6,124 nucleotides of DNA from a bacterium (GTDB lineage Bacteria > Bacteroidota > Ignavibacteria > Kapaibacteriales > Kapaibacteriaceae): positions 1 to 6,124 of the forward strand of contig JAGVJW010000074.1 of assembly GCA_020050895.1 (NCBI GenBank). The letters are read 5' to 3'. Positions 1-6,124 of this stretch are shown here, in pieces; the first letter of the stretch is position 1, and every line of letters begins with the position of its first letter. The notes beneath the pieces were generated by a model. That model had not been told where the DNA came from. It saw nothing but the letters and a program-made list of their open reading frames with translations, and did no database searches. The translations under genes were made by a program, and so were the position numbers.

Positions 1-2063
1 AAGACATCTGCAATATTGTTAATACCTACACCAACAGTTAAATCATTTGTCGCTCCAATTTCAAAAGATCGTGTCACGGCGGTATTCCATACAACATATC
101 CTGCAACGTACTCATCTGGCCCATCCAAAACTTTCCTAGGGGGCTGACTCATCACAATGCCATTCTTATCGAGAGATTCATCGCCGTACTTACCAACTAA
201 TTGCGCTCGAATATTTGCACTCCACAAACGGGCTTGGTCTTCGAATTGAATCCTAATTGTTCCGCTATGAGCCGATCGGTTCCACAATCCGCCATAAGCT
301 TCGCGCGTTAGGCGTTCGTTAATGGTGCCTGCCGTTCCCGCGTCTATTGCCTCGAGAACTTCCACATCATTTGCATCGAGAAATTGGTAGCTGGTAGAAA
401 GACTATACGTTCCGGCTGAATTCGTAGACAATGCCATCGTAAAACTGAATTCAACTCCCTGTGTGTAAGCTCTTGTTAGATTTCGGTATGAGTATATGCT
501 TCGATTGTCAATGGTACCGTAGAGATAGTACTCAATGAGATTATACAGGTTGTTTCTAAACAACCTTAGCGAGGCGTTGTATAAAATCGAAATATCTTCC
601 GACAAGTCGCGCTGACCATCCTCATATCGAATACCGAGATCATACGATACACTCCGCTCAGCTTCCAGGGTGGAACCAAGGCGAGCCGCTCCAATCAGAT
701 CGTAACCGGCGCCGGGAAGTCTGTTGGAAAAATTTATGTAAAGCTGACGGAAGTCCGGAGCTTTAAAGCCCGTTCCAATTGCGCCGGATAGTCTGACGCG
801 ATCTCCCAGCTTCCACAGTACAGCAAATCGCGGACTGAGCGCCTGACCGTAAACATTGTTATTATCGAACCTGAGGCTTAGAACATAGGAGATCCAGTCG
901 GTAGGCAAGCCCTCCCACTGTGCAAACCCAACACCTGTTCTGTACAAGGGCCTTTCACCGGAGCTGCCGGTATCTGCATAGCGGGTGCCAAAAATCTCAT
1001 CATATAAAAACTCGCCCCCTAACGTCATCCTGTTAGCTTCGCCGAACAGCAAGTCATACTGGGCATAGGTGCGAACATTTCTTCGCGTTAAGTCGTCGAG
1101 TGCACTTCCGCTACCTTGCAATACATCGAAATTATAGCGTTCCTGATAAGACGAAGCGTAGGTGTTGAGCCTCAGACGTGCTCGGCCGGAAGTCCATTCA
1201 ACGCCAGTGTTGGCAGAGAGATCCCATTGTTGTACACTGCCTGAATTTGTGGCAACCTGGCCCAGTACACTCTCAATAAAATCGCCACTTGATTCCGACC
1301 CGAACGCCCGCAGCCACGACAAGAGTTTCCAGTGCTTATCTATGCGCCAAAGTACCTTTGCCTGTGCTGTTCCATCCTGAAACCCGGCGTAAGGGAACTG
1401 TAGCGTGTCGTATTCAAGTGAAAACGACTGCGATTTTTTATAATCGATAAACGATGTTAGTTCTACGTTGGACGAACCGAAACCCGATTCAACGCGGATT
1501 TCCAACGGTCCGTGTGTTAAAGCTTGCATAAGCACATTACCGCCGAATCCCTCCCGAGGTGTTTCTGTAATTATGTTTATGACGCCTGCCAGGGCTTCGC
1601 TGCCGTACATGCTGGACATCGGACCCTTTACAACTTCAACACGGTCGATGTTGCCAACAGAAATTCTTGTTAAATCAATCACGCCTGCTATGCGGCCAAT
1701 CACTGGCTGACCGTCGATGAGGATGAGGGTATAGTCGGGACCAAGTCCATTCATTTGAATACCCGACCGTATGCCCCCTTGCAAGAGCAATCCAGGTTGC
1801 TCTTTGAGCAAGTCACCGAGAGCAGTCATAGAAGTTGTCTTAATCTGCTGCTGATCTATTAGCTCGATCCTCACCGGCGAGTCCTTAAGACGAACAGCGT
1901 TTCTTGTACCTGTTACAACTACCTGTCGGGCCAATACGCTTCTAATGCTGTCAGACGTTCTGTGAGCAGTCAATGAGTCGGGTGTTTCTGACAACGCTTT
2001 CAGAGCAAACAAAGACAATGAAAACGTGCAGATAATAAATTGTGCAAGTATGTTACGCAACAT
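1..2063 (-). CDS. TonB-dependent outer-membrane receptor (FepA/CirA/BtuB-like), C-terminus cut by window edge
   Basis: An outer-membrane beta-barrel receptor that would import a scarce ligand (iron chelate, haem, cobalamin or similar) using energy passed on by TonB-ExbB-ExbD. The frame is open from ATG (2061-2063) to the window edge, giving 687 residues with no stop. Residues 1-25 form a signal peptide with a hydrophobic core and a likely cut after ALS. A TonB-box-like stretch, RQVVVTGTR, lies at 46-54. The plug domain follows, with LILIDGQPVIGR at 113-124 and the family signature RVEVVKGPMSSMYGSEALAG at 141-160, continuing into VINIIT. The barrel begins near 175 and includes the conserved TGFKAPDFRQLY at 431-442. 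The last visible residues, GINNIADV, resemble the motif close to the end of such barrels, so only a few tens of residues are probably missing. There is no N-terminal carboxypeptidase-like domain, so it is not SusC-like. Ligand unknown: the NPDL motif of haem receptors is not seen downstream of FKAP. It follows the large surface-protein gene by 15 bp, probably in one operon. Confidence 0.95.
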   Translation of the reverse strand, partial: MLRNILAQFIICTFSLSLFALKALSETPDSLTAHRTSDSIRSVLARQVVVTGTRNAVRLKDSPVRIELIDQQQIKTTSMTALGDLLKEQPGLLLQGGIRSGIQMNGLGPDYTLILIDGQPVIGRIAGVIDLTRISVGNIDRVEVVKGPMSSMYGSEALAGVINIITETPREGFGGNVLMQALTHGPLEIRVESGFGSSNVELTSFIDYKKSQSFSLEYDTLQFPYAGFQDGTAQAKVLWRIDKHWKLLSWLRAFGSESSGDFIESVLGQVATNSGSVQQWDLSANTGVEWTSGRARLRLNTYASSYQERYNFDVLQGSGSALDDLTRRNVRTYAQYDLLFGEANRMTLGGEFLYDEIFGTRYADTGSSGERPLYRTGVGFAQWEGLPTDWISYVLSLRFDNNNVYGQALSPRFAVLWKLGDRVRLSGAIGTGFKAPDFRQLYINFSNRLPGAGYDLIGAARLGSTLEAERSVSYDLGIRYEDGQRDLSEDISILYNASLRLFRNNLYNLIEYYLYGTIDNRSIYSYRNLTRAYTQGVEFSFTMALSTNSAGTYSLSTSYQFLDANDVEVLEAIDAGTAGTINERLTREAYGGLWNRSAHSGTIRIQFEDQARLWSANIRAQLVGKYGDESLDKNGIVMSQPPRKVLDGPDEYVAGYVVWNTAVTRSFEIGATNDLTVGVGINNIADV

Positions 2064-2078
2064 CAAAAATTATAGCTA
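2064..2078 (-). promoter_or_regulatory. Short AT-rich gap before the receptor gene, no Shine-Dalgarno, with a TATAAT
   Basis: Read on the minus strand the gap is TAGCTATAATTTTTG directly before ATG. It has no purine-rich ribosome-binding site, unlike the start of the response regulator. TATAAT (2069-2074) lies five bases before the ATG, so if it were a -10 element transcription would start about at the A of the start codon and give a leaderless mRNA. No TTGACA-like hexamer lies 16-18 bp upstream, in the end of the previous gene, so a sigma-70 promoter is weakly supported. The simpler reading is an A/U-rich translation start within a polycistronic mRNA, common in Bacteroidota. An 8-bp palindrome, ATAGCTAT (2072-2079), overlaps the gap. 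Confidence 0.3.
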
Positions 2079-2327
2079 TCAGGGCATCCAGGCTATTGGA
2101 AAGACATATCGTTGAGAAGGCGAGTCTACAATTACGTGATATAATCCACCGGCTGCTTGAGTCATATTAAGCGTGATGAGAACATCTGACTCTTCAGACC
2201 AGTTACGGATGCCAACATCCTCCCTGATTATGCGACCTTCCACCGAAACAATGCGAACAACAAACGATCCGGGCTCACCACCGGTAATCAATACGTCGAT
2301 AACGTCTAATGAAGGTTTGGGTTGAAC
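2079..2327 (-). other. Probable T9SS type A C-terminal sorting domain
   Basis: Residues about 1095-1176 and the stop codon. The segments VVRIVSVEGRIIRE and AAGGLYHVIVDS match the usual order of this domain: a strand with V-x-x-x-x-G-R, then a G-x-Y-x-V strand, then a short final strand. Such domains steer proteins through the type IX secretion system and are cleaved on surface attachment. The final residues (PIAWMP) are less typical than the common basic or KLVV-like ending, so this is a diverged example. No other T9SS gene is in the window. Confidence 0.6.
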
Positions 2328-5300
2328 CAATACATTCGTTGGTGGGAAGAGCTTAAGCACACGTTGAGGCAGTCCACACCCAGTAATATAGAGCATTCCC
2401 GAAGTGGACTTAGGTGTGGGGCAAACAACATCTGTCCACTCAACTTCCTCCCACTCCAAGGTGCCAACGTCATCTTTCCCCAAAAGTGCTATTCCACGCA
2501 CCTCAGTAATTTTCTGATGTTTTGTAACGATAAGTAAATTATTAAACGTCAGGTATGCACGGCGCTCACTGTTCCGCAATCCTGGAACAAGCGTACCCCG
2601 ATCGGTACTTTGCGGGATAAACAAATCCGCTTGCGTAATCAGCGTGGCTTTCAGTTGCGAAACACGTAATGGCAGAAGATCTGGCGCCACATCAACATAA
2701 ATTGGAATGCCTGCGTTCTGTTCACCCACAACTGCTGTTACGGATCCTGCAACAATCCGAACACTTGCAGTATCAATTACTGTTATTGTTAAATACTTTG
2801 TATCGGTGCATCCCAGCACATCAACCCCCACAACTTGATACACCGTAGTCACAAGTGGTGCTGCTATTGGGTTGGGGCTGGAAACATCACTCAAGCCATC
2901 AGGCGGATCCCATCGATATGATGCTGCACCTGTAGCAAGCAGTTCCACTTGTGAGCCAAAGCAAATACTTGTATCGCGTGAGAGTGTTAGATCGAGGTTT
3001 GATACGAACACTGTAACGGAATCGATAGCAATACATGAACCGTTTGCGGCTGTTAGCGTGTAGGTTGTGGTTGTCGCTGGAGAAGCAATCGGAGAGAGAG
3101 TAAATGGATCGCTTAACCCTGTTGCCGGACGCCACTCGTAGCGTGCTGCGCTTCCCGTAGAGGACAATCGAACGGCTTGCCCCTTACAGATCTCCATATC
3201 AGCACCTGCATCGATGAGGGGTGTAGGTGTAACTGAAATGGTGATTGTATCAAATGTTGAACACCCAGCATTTGTGCGTGCTTCGGCAATGTAGGAGGTT
3301 GTCACAGCTGGCGTTGCGATTACTACCCTTCCGGTATCGCTGCTAAGACCAGCTGACGGAGTCCACAGAATTGTTGGGGCATCTGTAGAGGCAGAGAGAG
3401 AGGTCGACATTCCCAAACACAGATCTGTGTTGGTTGATTGAATTTCGATACGCGAAGCAGGATTAACCTTGACTGTAATCGTACTCGTATCGGAACACGA
3501 ACCAGTAGTGCCGATAACTCTGATAATCGATTCACTAAATAATATTACAACTGCGGAATCGCCGTCGGCTTGAATAATTCCGTTACCACTCCATGAATAT
3601 GTCGTTGCGTTACCGCCTGCATGTAAAACGAAGCGTTCGCCGGAGCAGACAGCGGAAGAACCGGAAAGAGTTGTCTGTACAGATTCAACCACAGTTACTA
3701 CAAGCGTGTCGGTAACAATGCAACTGTCGACTCGCATCGTAACCACATACGAAGTTGTTTGGATTGGCTTAGCTATCGGGTTCGCAATATTGGGATTGCT
3801 TAATCCTGTGGAGGGTGACCACTGATAGGAAACTGCGCCGGAAGCAGTCAGCATCACGGAATCGCCGTTACATACAAAGAGATCAGGTCCAACAGAAGGG
3901 CTGACAACGGCAACCACTACGAAAGCCGTATCAAGACAACCTTCAGCAGATGTTCCAATAACTCTGTATTGTGTTGTTGTTAGGGGGCTTGCAGTAGGTG
4001 TTGCAGAGATGGGGTTCGACAAACCGGCGGCAGGCGACCACACGTACGAATTTGCACCACTCGCTGTAAGCTTTACAGATCCTCCCTTACATATCCGTGA
4101 ATTTCCAGAAACGGTAACCGTTGGGGGGAACATCACTCGCACCCATGAGGTTACGGTATCGCTTCCGTACAAGTTTGATATAATCAGTGTGACTGGAAAT
4201 GAGCCGGCTGAATTGTAACAAATATTAGGAGAACGGTCCCGCGACGTCGAAGGACTTCCTCCAGGCGTCTGCCAATACCACGAATCAATAAATCCCTTGC
4301 TGTCATCTACGATGCGAATGCATTCGCCTATACAGGTCGACAATTCCTGAAGTCTGGCCGTGGGTATTCGGCAGATGGCATCGCCTGGTCTTACCGGTAA
4401 CAGCATACTTCCGGGGAAGTTTGGAAGACCCGATCTGACTTCGCCAATCAGGACAACTGCGGAATCCTGCAAGCCTGGATTTGGCATCGAAGGTGTGTTG
4501 AAGCGAGCCAGAATGTTTGTGCCAGGGCGGCCAATATAGATCCGCGTATCAGGTCCAAGTTGTAGCGGCATCCACCCCTCTGAGTTTCCAAACCAGGCTA
4601 CGGATTCCTTCGATGAGAGTATGACGTTTGGATCGTCAGAGTCAACAAACCACCTGTATATCGTTGTACCCTGTGCGGGAAATTCAGTCGTGACGGTTGT
4701 GTATACATACTTGTTATCGATGGAAAAAGACGCACCATAATGTGTGCCGACTCTGGTCCCGTTAAAGAGGTCGATCTGATCGTATACCACACCAGTTGCA
4801 CGATCAACCGTAAATAGCAACGACAAGCCTGCAGATGAAGTGATGACAAGTTTTGAACCGTTTGGCGAAGTTTGCATCTGGCCGGCATCGCGAATATCGT
4901 AACCATTTTTAATAACTGATACCACTGGTATCTTTGTAATGCCGGTTGATGTAACGTGAAACGAAACGAATGCGGGGTAGCTTCGCTTTCGTGCTATGAT
5001 CCACCAGCCGCCCCCTTCACAGTCGGGTGTGGCTGTTACATGCTCACTGATATCGTCTTCTAAAAGTTCATTTTTTACAACTACGTCGCCATACCCAATT
5101 TCGCGCCGCATATCAACTATCGAGTACTTAAGGCAAAAACATCTACCGTTTATGTTGCTCGACGTAATTGGTGCCGGGTTAACAACAATGTAACTAAATG
5201 TATTTCCTGGCATTGGAAGAATTAGGGCGCTTTGCGACGTCGATTTATCTCCATGCAATCCTGTGCCATTCGGCATTGGATTGTGTAGCCGGTTCCAAAT

Positions 5301-5609
5301 TGTTACGCCATCGGTATAAAACAGCATTTCACCATTTGACAGGCGAGATATTGTTGCGCTGCCCTCAAAAGTATTGATCTGTCCACCTGTTAGAACTTCC
5401 GGATCGCCATTGAGAAAGGTTATTCCGGCGTTGGCGCCGAAGTACCAGTTCTTGGCAAGATTCTGTGCTTCGGCACGCTGCGCAATAACAAACAGACAGG
5501 TGCCGAAAATGCAAAGAACCACCCCGAGGCATATACGCCCCTTTCCCCCTGAATCATATAGGGTTACCTTTTGCACTACAATGATGGAAATTACACCAAA
5601 AGCCGACAC
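2079..5609 (-). CDS. Large secreted surface protein: N-terminal WYFG-type module, PKD domain, six Ig-like repeats, probable T9SS sorting tail
   Basis: A predicted extracellular adhesive or binding protein of 1176 residues; exact function unknown. Order of parts: signal peptide with hydrophobic core at about 27-43 and likely cut after AEA (48); an N-terminal module at about 50-410 starting NWYFGANAGITF and containing GEMLFYTDGVTIWN, a pattern known from Bacteroidota PKD-containing proteins and probably beta-rich, perhaps propeller-like; a PKD domain at about 420-497; six Ig-like repeats at about 498-945; a beta-rich region at about 946-1094; and a C-terminal domain at about 1095-1176 resembling a T9SS type A sorting domain. 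No enzymatic motif was seen. The start is a GTG (5607-5609) preceded by GGGTGAGAAT, a weak ribosome-binding site. It puts about 25 residues before the hydrophobic core, so a later start is possible (GTG at 5574-5576, without a Shine-Dalgarno). The stop TGA lies 15 bp before the receptor gene, and the response regulator gene diverges on the other side. Confidence 0.9.
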   Translation of the reverse strand: MSAFGVISIIVVQKVTLYDSGGKGRICLGVVLCIFGTCLFVIAQRAEAQNLAKNWYFGANAGITFLNGDPEVLTGGQINTFEGSATISRLSNGEMLFYTDGVTIWNRLHNPMPNGTGLHGDKSTSQSALILPMPGNTFSYIVVNPAPITSSNINGRCFCLKYSIVDMRREIGYGDVVVKNELLEDDISEHVTATPDCEGGGWWIIARKRSYPAFVSFHVTSTGITKIPVVSVIKNGYDIRDAGQMQTSPNGSKLVITSSAGLSLLFTVDRATGVVYDQIDLFNGTRVGTHYGASFSIDNKYVYTTVTTEFPAQGTTIYRWFVDSDDPNVILSSKESVAWFGNSEGWMPLQLGPDTRIYIGRPGTNILARFNTPSMPNPGLQDSAVVLIGEVRSGLPNFPGSMLLPVRPGDAICRIPTARLQELSTCIGECIRIVDDSKGFIDSWYWQTPGGSPSTSRDRSPNICYNSAGSFPVTLIISNLYGSDTVTSWVRVMFPPTVTVSGNSRICKGGSVKLTASGANSYVWSPAAGLSNPISATPTASPLTTTQYRVIGTSAEGCLDTAFVVVAVVSPSVGPDLFVCNGDSVMLTASGAVSYQWSPSTGLSNPNIANPIAKPIQTTSYVVTMRVDSCIVTDTLVVTVVESVQTTLSGSSAVCSGERFVLHAGGNATTYSWSGNGIIQADGDSAVVILFSESIIRVIGTTGSCSDTSTITVKVNPASRIEIQSTNTDLCLGMSTSLSASTDAPTILWTPSAGLSSDTGRVVIATPAVTTSYIAEARTNAGCSTFDTITISVTPTPLIDAGADMEICKGQAVRLSSTGSAARYEWRPATGLSDPFTLSPIASPATTTTYTLTAANGSCIAIDSVTVFVSNLDLTLSRDTSICFGSQVELLATGAASYRWDPPDGLSDVSSPNPIAAPLVTTVYQVVGVDVLGCTDTKYLTITVIDTASVRIVAGSVTAVVGEQNAGIPIYVDVAPDLLPLRVSQLKATLITQADLFIPQSTDRGTLVPGLRNSERRAYLTFNNLLIVTKHQKITEVRGIALLGKDDVGTLEWEEVEWTDVVCPTPKSTSGMLYITGCGLPQRVLKLFPPTNVLVQPKPSLDVIDVLITGGEPGSFVVRIVSVEGRIIREDVGIRNWSEESDVLITLNMTQAAGGLYHVIVDSPSQRYVFPIAWMP
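2328..2774 (-). other. Beta-rich region between Ig-like repeats and sorting tail
   Basis: Residues about 946-1094. The opening (VRIVAGSVTAVVGEQNAGIPIYVDV) and the alternating strands that follow recall a cohesin-like or other Ig-fold domain, but I cannot assign a family. Two cysteines (1063 and 1078) flank a short hydrophobic strand and may pair. The end, FPPTNVLVQPKPS, looks like the proline-containing linker that often precedes a T9SS sorting domain. Confidence 0.4.
2775..4118 (-). repeat. Six tandem Ig-like repeats in the surface protein
   Basis: Residues about 498-945 hold six units of roughly 70-79 residues. The core pattern is C-x-G (CKG, CNG, CFG), then L-x-A-x-G-A-x-S-Y-x-W-x-P-x-x-GLS, a P-rich strand, TT-x-Y-x-V and a second cysteine. 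Cysteine pairs are 507/558, 580/630, 655/705, 731/783, 808/859 and 883/934, always 50-52 residues apart, which suggests one disulfide per domain. Units 1, 2, 5 and 6 are closest to each other; unit 3 lacks the W-x-P-x-x-GLS segment and unit 4 is partly diverged. The family resembles the Ig-like domains attached to CHU_C/T9SS proteins of Bacteroidota. The array probably forms a stiff stalk away from the cell. Confidence 0.85.
4119..4352 (-). other. PKD domain
   Basis: Residues about 420-497. The diagnostic features are a W-x-TPGG-x-P segment (WQTPGGSPSTS), then SPNICYNSAGSFPVTLIISN and YGSDT, matching the usual PKD pattern of GG-x-P, a Y-x-x-x-G-x-F/Y-x-V-x-L strand and a following N-x-x-G-x-D. 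PKD domains are extracellular beta-sandwich spacers or binding modules. Cysteines at 426, 430 and 464 could pair in the oxidising exterior. Confidence 0.75.
4380..5462 (-). other. N-terminal WYFG-type module of the surface protein
   Basis: Residues about 50-410. Recognisable segments are NWYFGANAGITF, EGSATIS, GEMLFYTDGVTIWN, MPNGTGLHG and SQSALILPMP near the start, then SPNGSKLVITS and SFSIDNKYVYTT further on, which resemble blades of a beta-propeller. The same opening is familiar from many Bacteroidota proteins that carry PKD domains and T9SS or gliding-type C-termini; its biochemical role is not established to my knowledge. The propeller fold is inferred from the recurring blade-like strands, not shown. 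Confidence 0.65.
5466..5540 (-). other. Signal peptide of the large surface protein
   Basis: Residues 24-48: a basic n-region (KGR), a hydrophobic stretch ICLGVVLCIFGTCLFVIA, and a c-region ending in AEA before Q49. This fits signal peptidase I and Sec export, which is also the first step for T9SS cargo. A cysteine inside the core (C38) is not followed by a mature lipoprotein-like sequence, so a lipobox is unlikely. Confidence 0.8.
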
Positions 5610-5666
5610 ATTCTCACCCGTATGTAACGTGATTTTTACGGAGGTGTGAACTAGCTATTGCCCTAG

Positions 5667-5684
5667 ATTTGCCAAGGCACAAAT
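5667..5684. promoter_or_regulatory. Imperfect inverted repeat, possible operator
   Basis: ATTTGCCAAGGCACAAAT has arms ATTTG and CAAAT and inner CC and GG, with two extra bases on the right side. It lies over the end of the TAGATTTG element and just downstream of it, where a regulator could block or adjust transcription in one or both directions. The match is short and could be chance. Confidence 0.25.
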
Positions 5685-5692
5685 GGTGTAAA

Positions 5693-5696
5693 AGGA
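5693..5696 (+). promoter_or_regulatory. Ribosome-binding site of the response regulator
   Basis: AGGA within AAAAGGAACAG, four bases before the ATG at 5701, supports that start codon. It is the clearest Shine-Dalgarno sequence at any of the three gene starts in the window. Confidence 0.7.
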
Positions 5697-5700
5697 ACAG

Positions 5701-6124
5701 ATGGAAAAGAAGATTTTGGTAGTGGACGACGAGCAGGACATCGTTGACCTCATCTCTTACAACCTGGGCAAGGAAGGCTACAAGGTTTTCACTGCATCGA
5801 ATGGCACACAGGCTGTGGAAGTTGCTTCGGCAATACGTCCCGATCTGGTAATCCTTGACATCATGATGCCGGGTATGGATGGCTTCGAAGTGTGCCGTAC
5901 TCTTCGTCGGAATACATCAACGCAGTCGGTTGCAATCATGTTTCTAACTGCTAAATCAGGGGAAATAGATCAGATACTCGGCCTGGAGCTAGGCGCTGAC
6001 GACTATATTCAAAAACCAATCAGTCCGCGTGTTTTAATTGCGCGCGTGAAAACAATTTTGAGAAGGGGCACGGAAACGGTTCGAACGGAAACAATAGCTG
6101 CTCCGGAAATACTGCAGATCGGCG
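5701..6124 (+). CDS. OmpR/PhoB-type response regulator, N-terminal receiver domain; C-terminus beyond window
   Basis: The regulator half of a two-component system: a sensor kinase phosphorylates the receiver, which then controls DNA binding. 141 residues are visible and no stop is reached. The receiver domain spans about 3-121 with all key residues: acidic pair D9-D10 in ILVVDDE, phospho-acceptor D53 in LVILDIMMPGMDGFEVC, T83 in FLTAK, Y102, and K105-P106 in the GADDYIQKP loop. The alpha4-beta5-alpha5 face (GLELGADDYIQKPISPRVLIARVKTIL) is of the OmpR/PhoB type, and the linker ends EILQIG, which usually leads into a winged-helix DNA-binding domain of about 90 residues, giving an expected full length near 230. 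A PhoB- or PhoP-like role is possible, but the stimulus is unknown; a kinase gene may follow downstream. The start is supported by an AGGA ribosome-binding site. It is transcribed away from the surface-protein gene. Confidence 0.95.
   Translation, partial: MEKKILVVDDEQDIVDLISYNLGKEGYKVFTASNGTQAVEVASAIRPDLVILDIMMPGMDGFEVCRTLRRNTSTQSVAIMFLTAKSGEIDQILGLELGADDYIQKPISPRVLIARVKTILRRGTETVRTETIAAPEILQIG

Larger units (their letters stand above)
5610..5700. promoter_or_regulatory. Divergent intergenic region between surface-protein and response-regulator genes
   Basis: These 91 bp separate two genes that point away from each other, so they should hold at least two promoters unless the genes are read from elsewhere. 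On the plus strand TAGATTTG (5664-5671) exactly matches the Bacteroidota -7 consensus TAnnTTTG and would start a transcript about 20-25 bp before the response-regulator ATG, but no TTG-type -33 element is seen at the usual distance. No convincing promoter is visible for the minus-strand gene; a TTGGCA (5670-5675, minus) has no good partner hexamer. An imperfect inverted repeat overlaps the TAGATTTG. Confidence 0.4.

Noticed and set aside
1162..1710. Two short plus-strand open frames (1162-1380 and 1468-1710)
   Set aside because: They lie antisense within the receptor gene, which has clear family motifs in its own frame; the translations resemble nothing and have no ribosome-binding site.
2775..4118. 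Recent tandem DNA duplication of the Ig-like repeats
   Set aside because: The units are similar as protein, but their nucleotide sequences differ strongly and share only short stretches, so the array is old and not an active DNA repeat.
5374..5649. Plus-strand open frame of 91 codons overlapping the start of the surface-protein gene
   Set aside because: It is antisense to the well-supported N-terminal module and signal peptide, its translation shows no recognisable domain, and it ends just before the intergenic region.
2072..5658. The heptamer TAGCTAT shared by the 2073-2079 gap and the 5652-5658 intergenic region
   Set aside because: Seven AT-rich bases are expected to recur by chance, and there is no further similarity around the two sites.
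5640..5660. Strong Shine-Dalgarno-like GGAGGTG in the intergenic region on the plus strand
   Set aside because: The only start codons nearby give frames of two codons (GTG AAC TAG and TTG CCC TAG), so no real gene follows; a leader peptide this short is not supportable.
5647..5675. Sigma-70-like promoter for the surface-protein gene starting at TTGGCA (minus strand)
   Set aside because: The hexamer at 17 bp is AGTTCA, which is far from TATAAT, and nearby spacings are no better.

Overview
The window looks like chromosomal DNA from a member of the Bacteroidota/Chlorobiota (FCB) group. The clues are a large secreted protein with the N-terminal module typical of Bacteroidota surface proteins, a PKD domain, a chain of cysteine-paired Ig-like repeats and a C-terminal tail resembling a type IX secretion (T9SS) sorting domain, next to a TonB-dependent receptor. 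A deeper lineage such as Kapabacteria/Ignavibacteria is possible, but this is a guess from protein style; there is no rRNA or marker gene here.

Layout: (1) bases 1-2063, minus strand, a TonB-dependent outer-membrane receptor, complete at its N-terminus and cut off shortly before its C-terminus by the window edge. (2) bases 2064-2078, a 15-bp gap that is AT-rich, has no Shine-Dalgarno sequence and contains TATAAT on the minus strand. (3) bases 2079-5609, minus strand, an 1176-residue multidomain surface protein starting at a GTG codon. (4) bases 5610-5700, a 91-bp divergent intergenic region. (5) bases 5701 to the window end, plus strand, the receiver half of an OmpR/PhoB-type response regulator, cut off before its DNA-binding domain.

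The surface protein and the receptor lie head to tail with a 15-bp gap and probably form one transcription unit, surface protein first. An extracellular binding or adhesive protein made together with an energised outer-membrane transporter suggests capture and uptake of a ligand at the cell surface, but no ligand can be named from the sequence. The response regulator is transcribed away from this pair; it may share the intergenic region by chance, or it may regulate it. There are no RNA genes, mobile elements, CRISPR arrays or clear terminators. The coding strands account for almost all of the window, and the other open frames are antisense or out-of-frame shadows.
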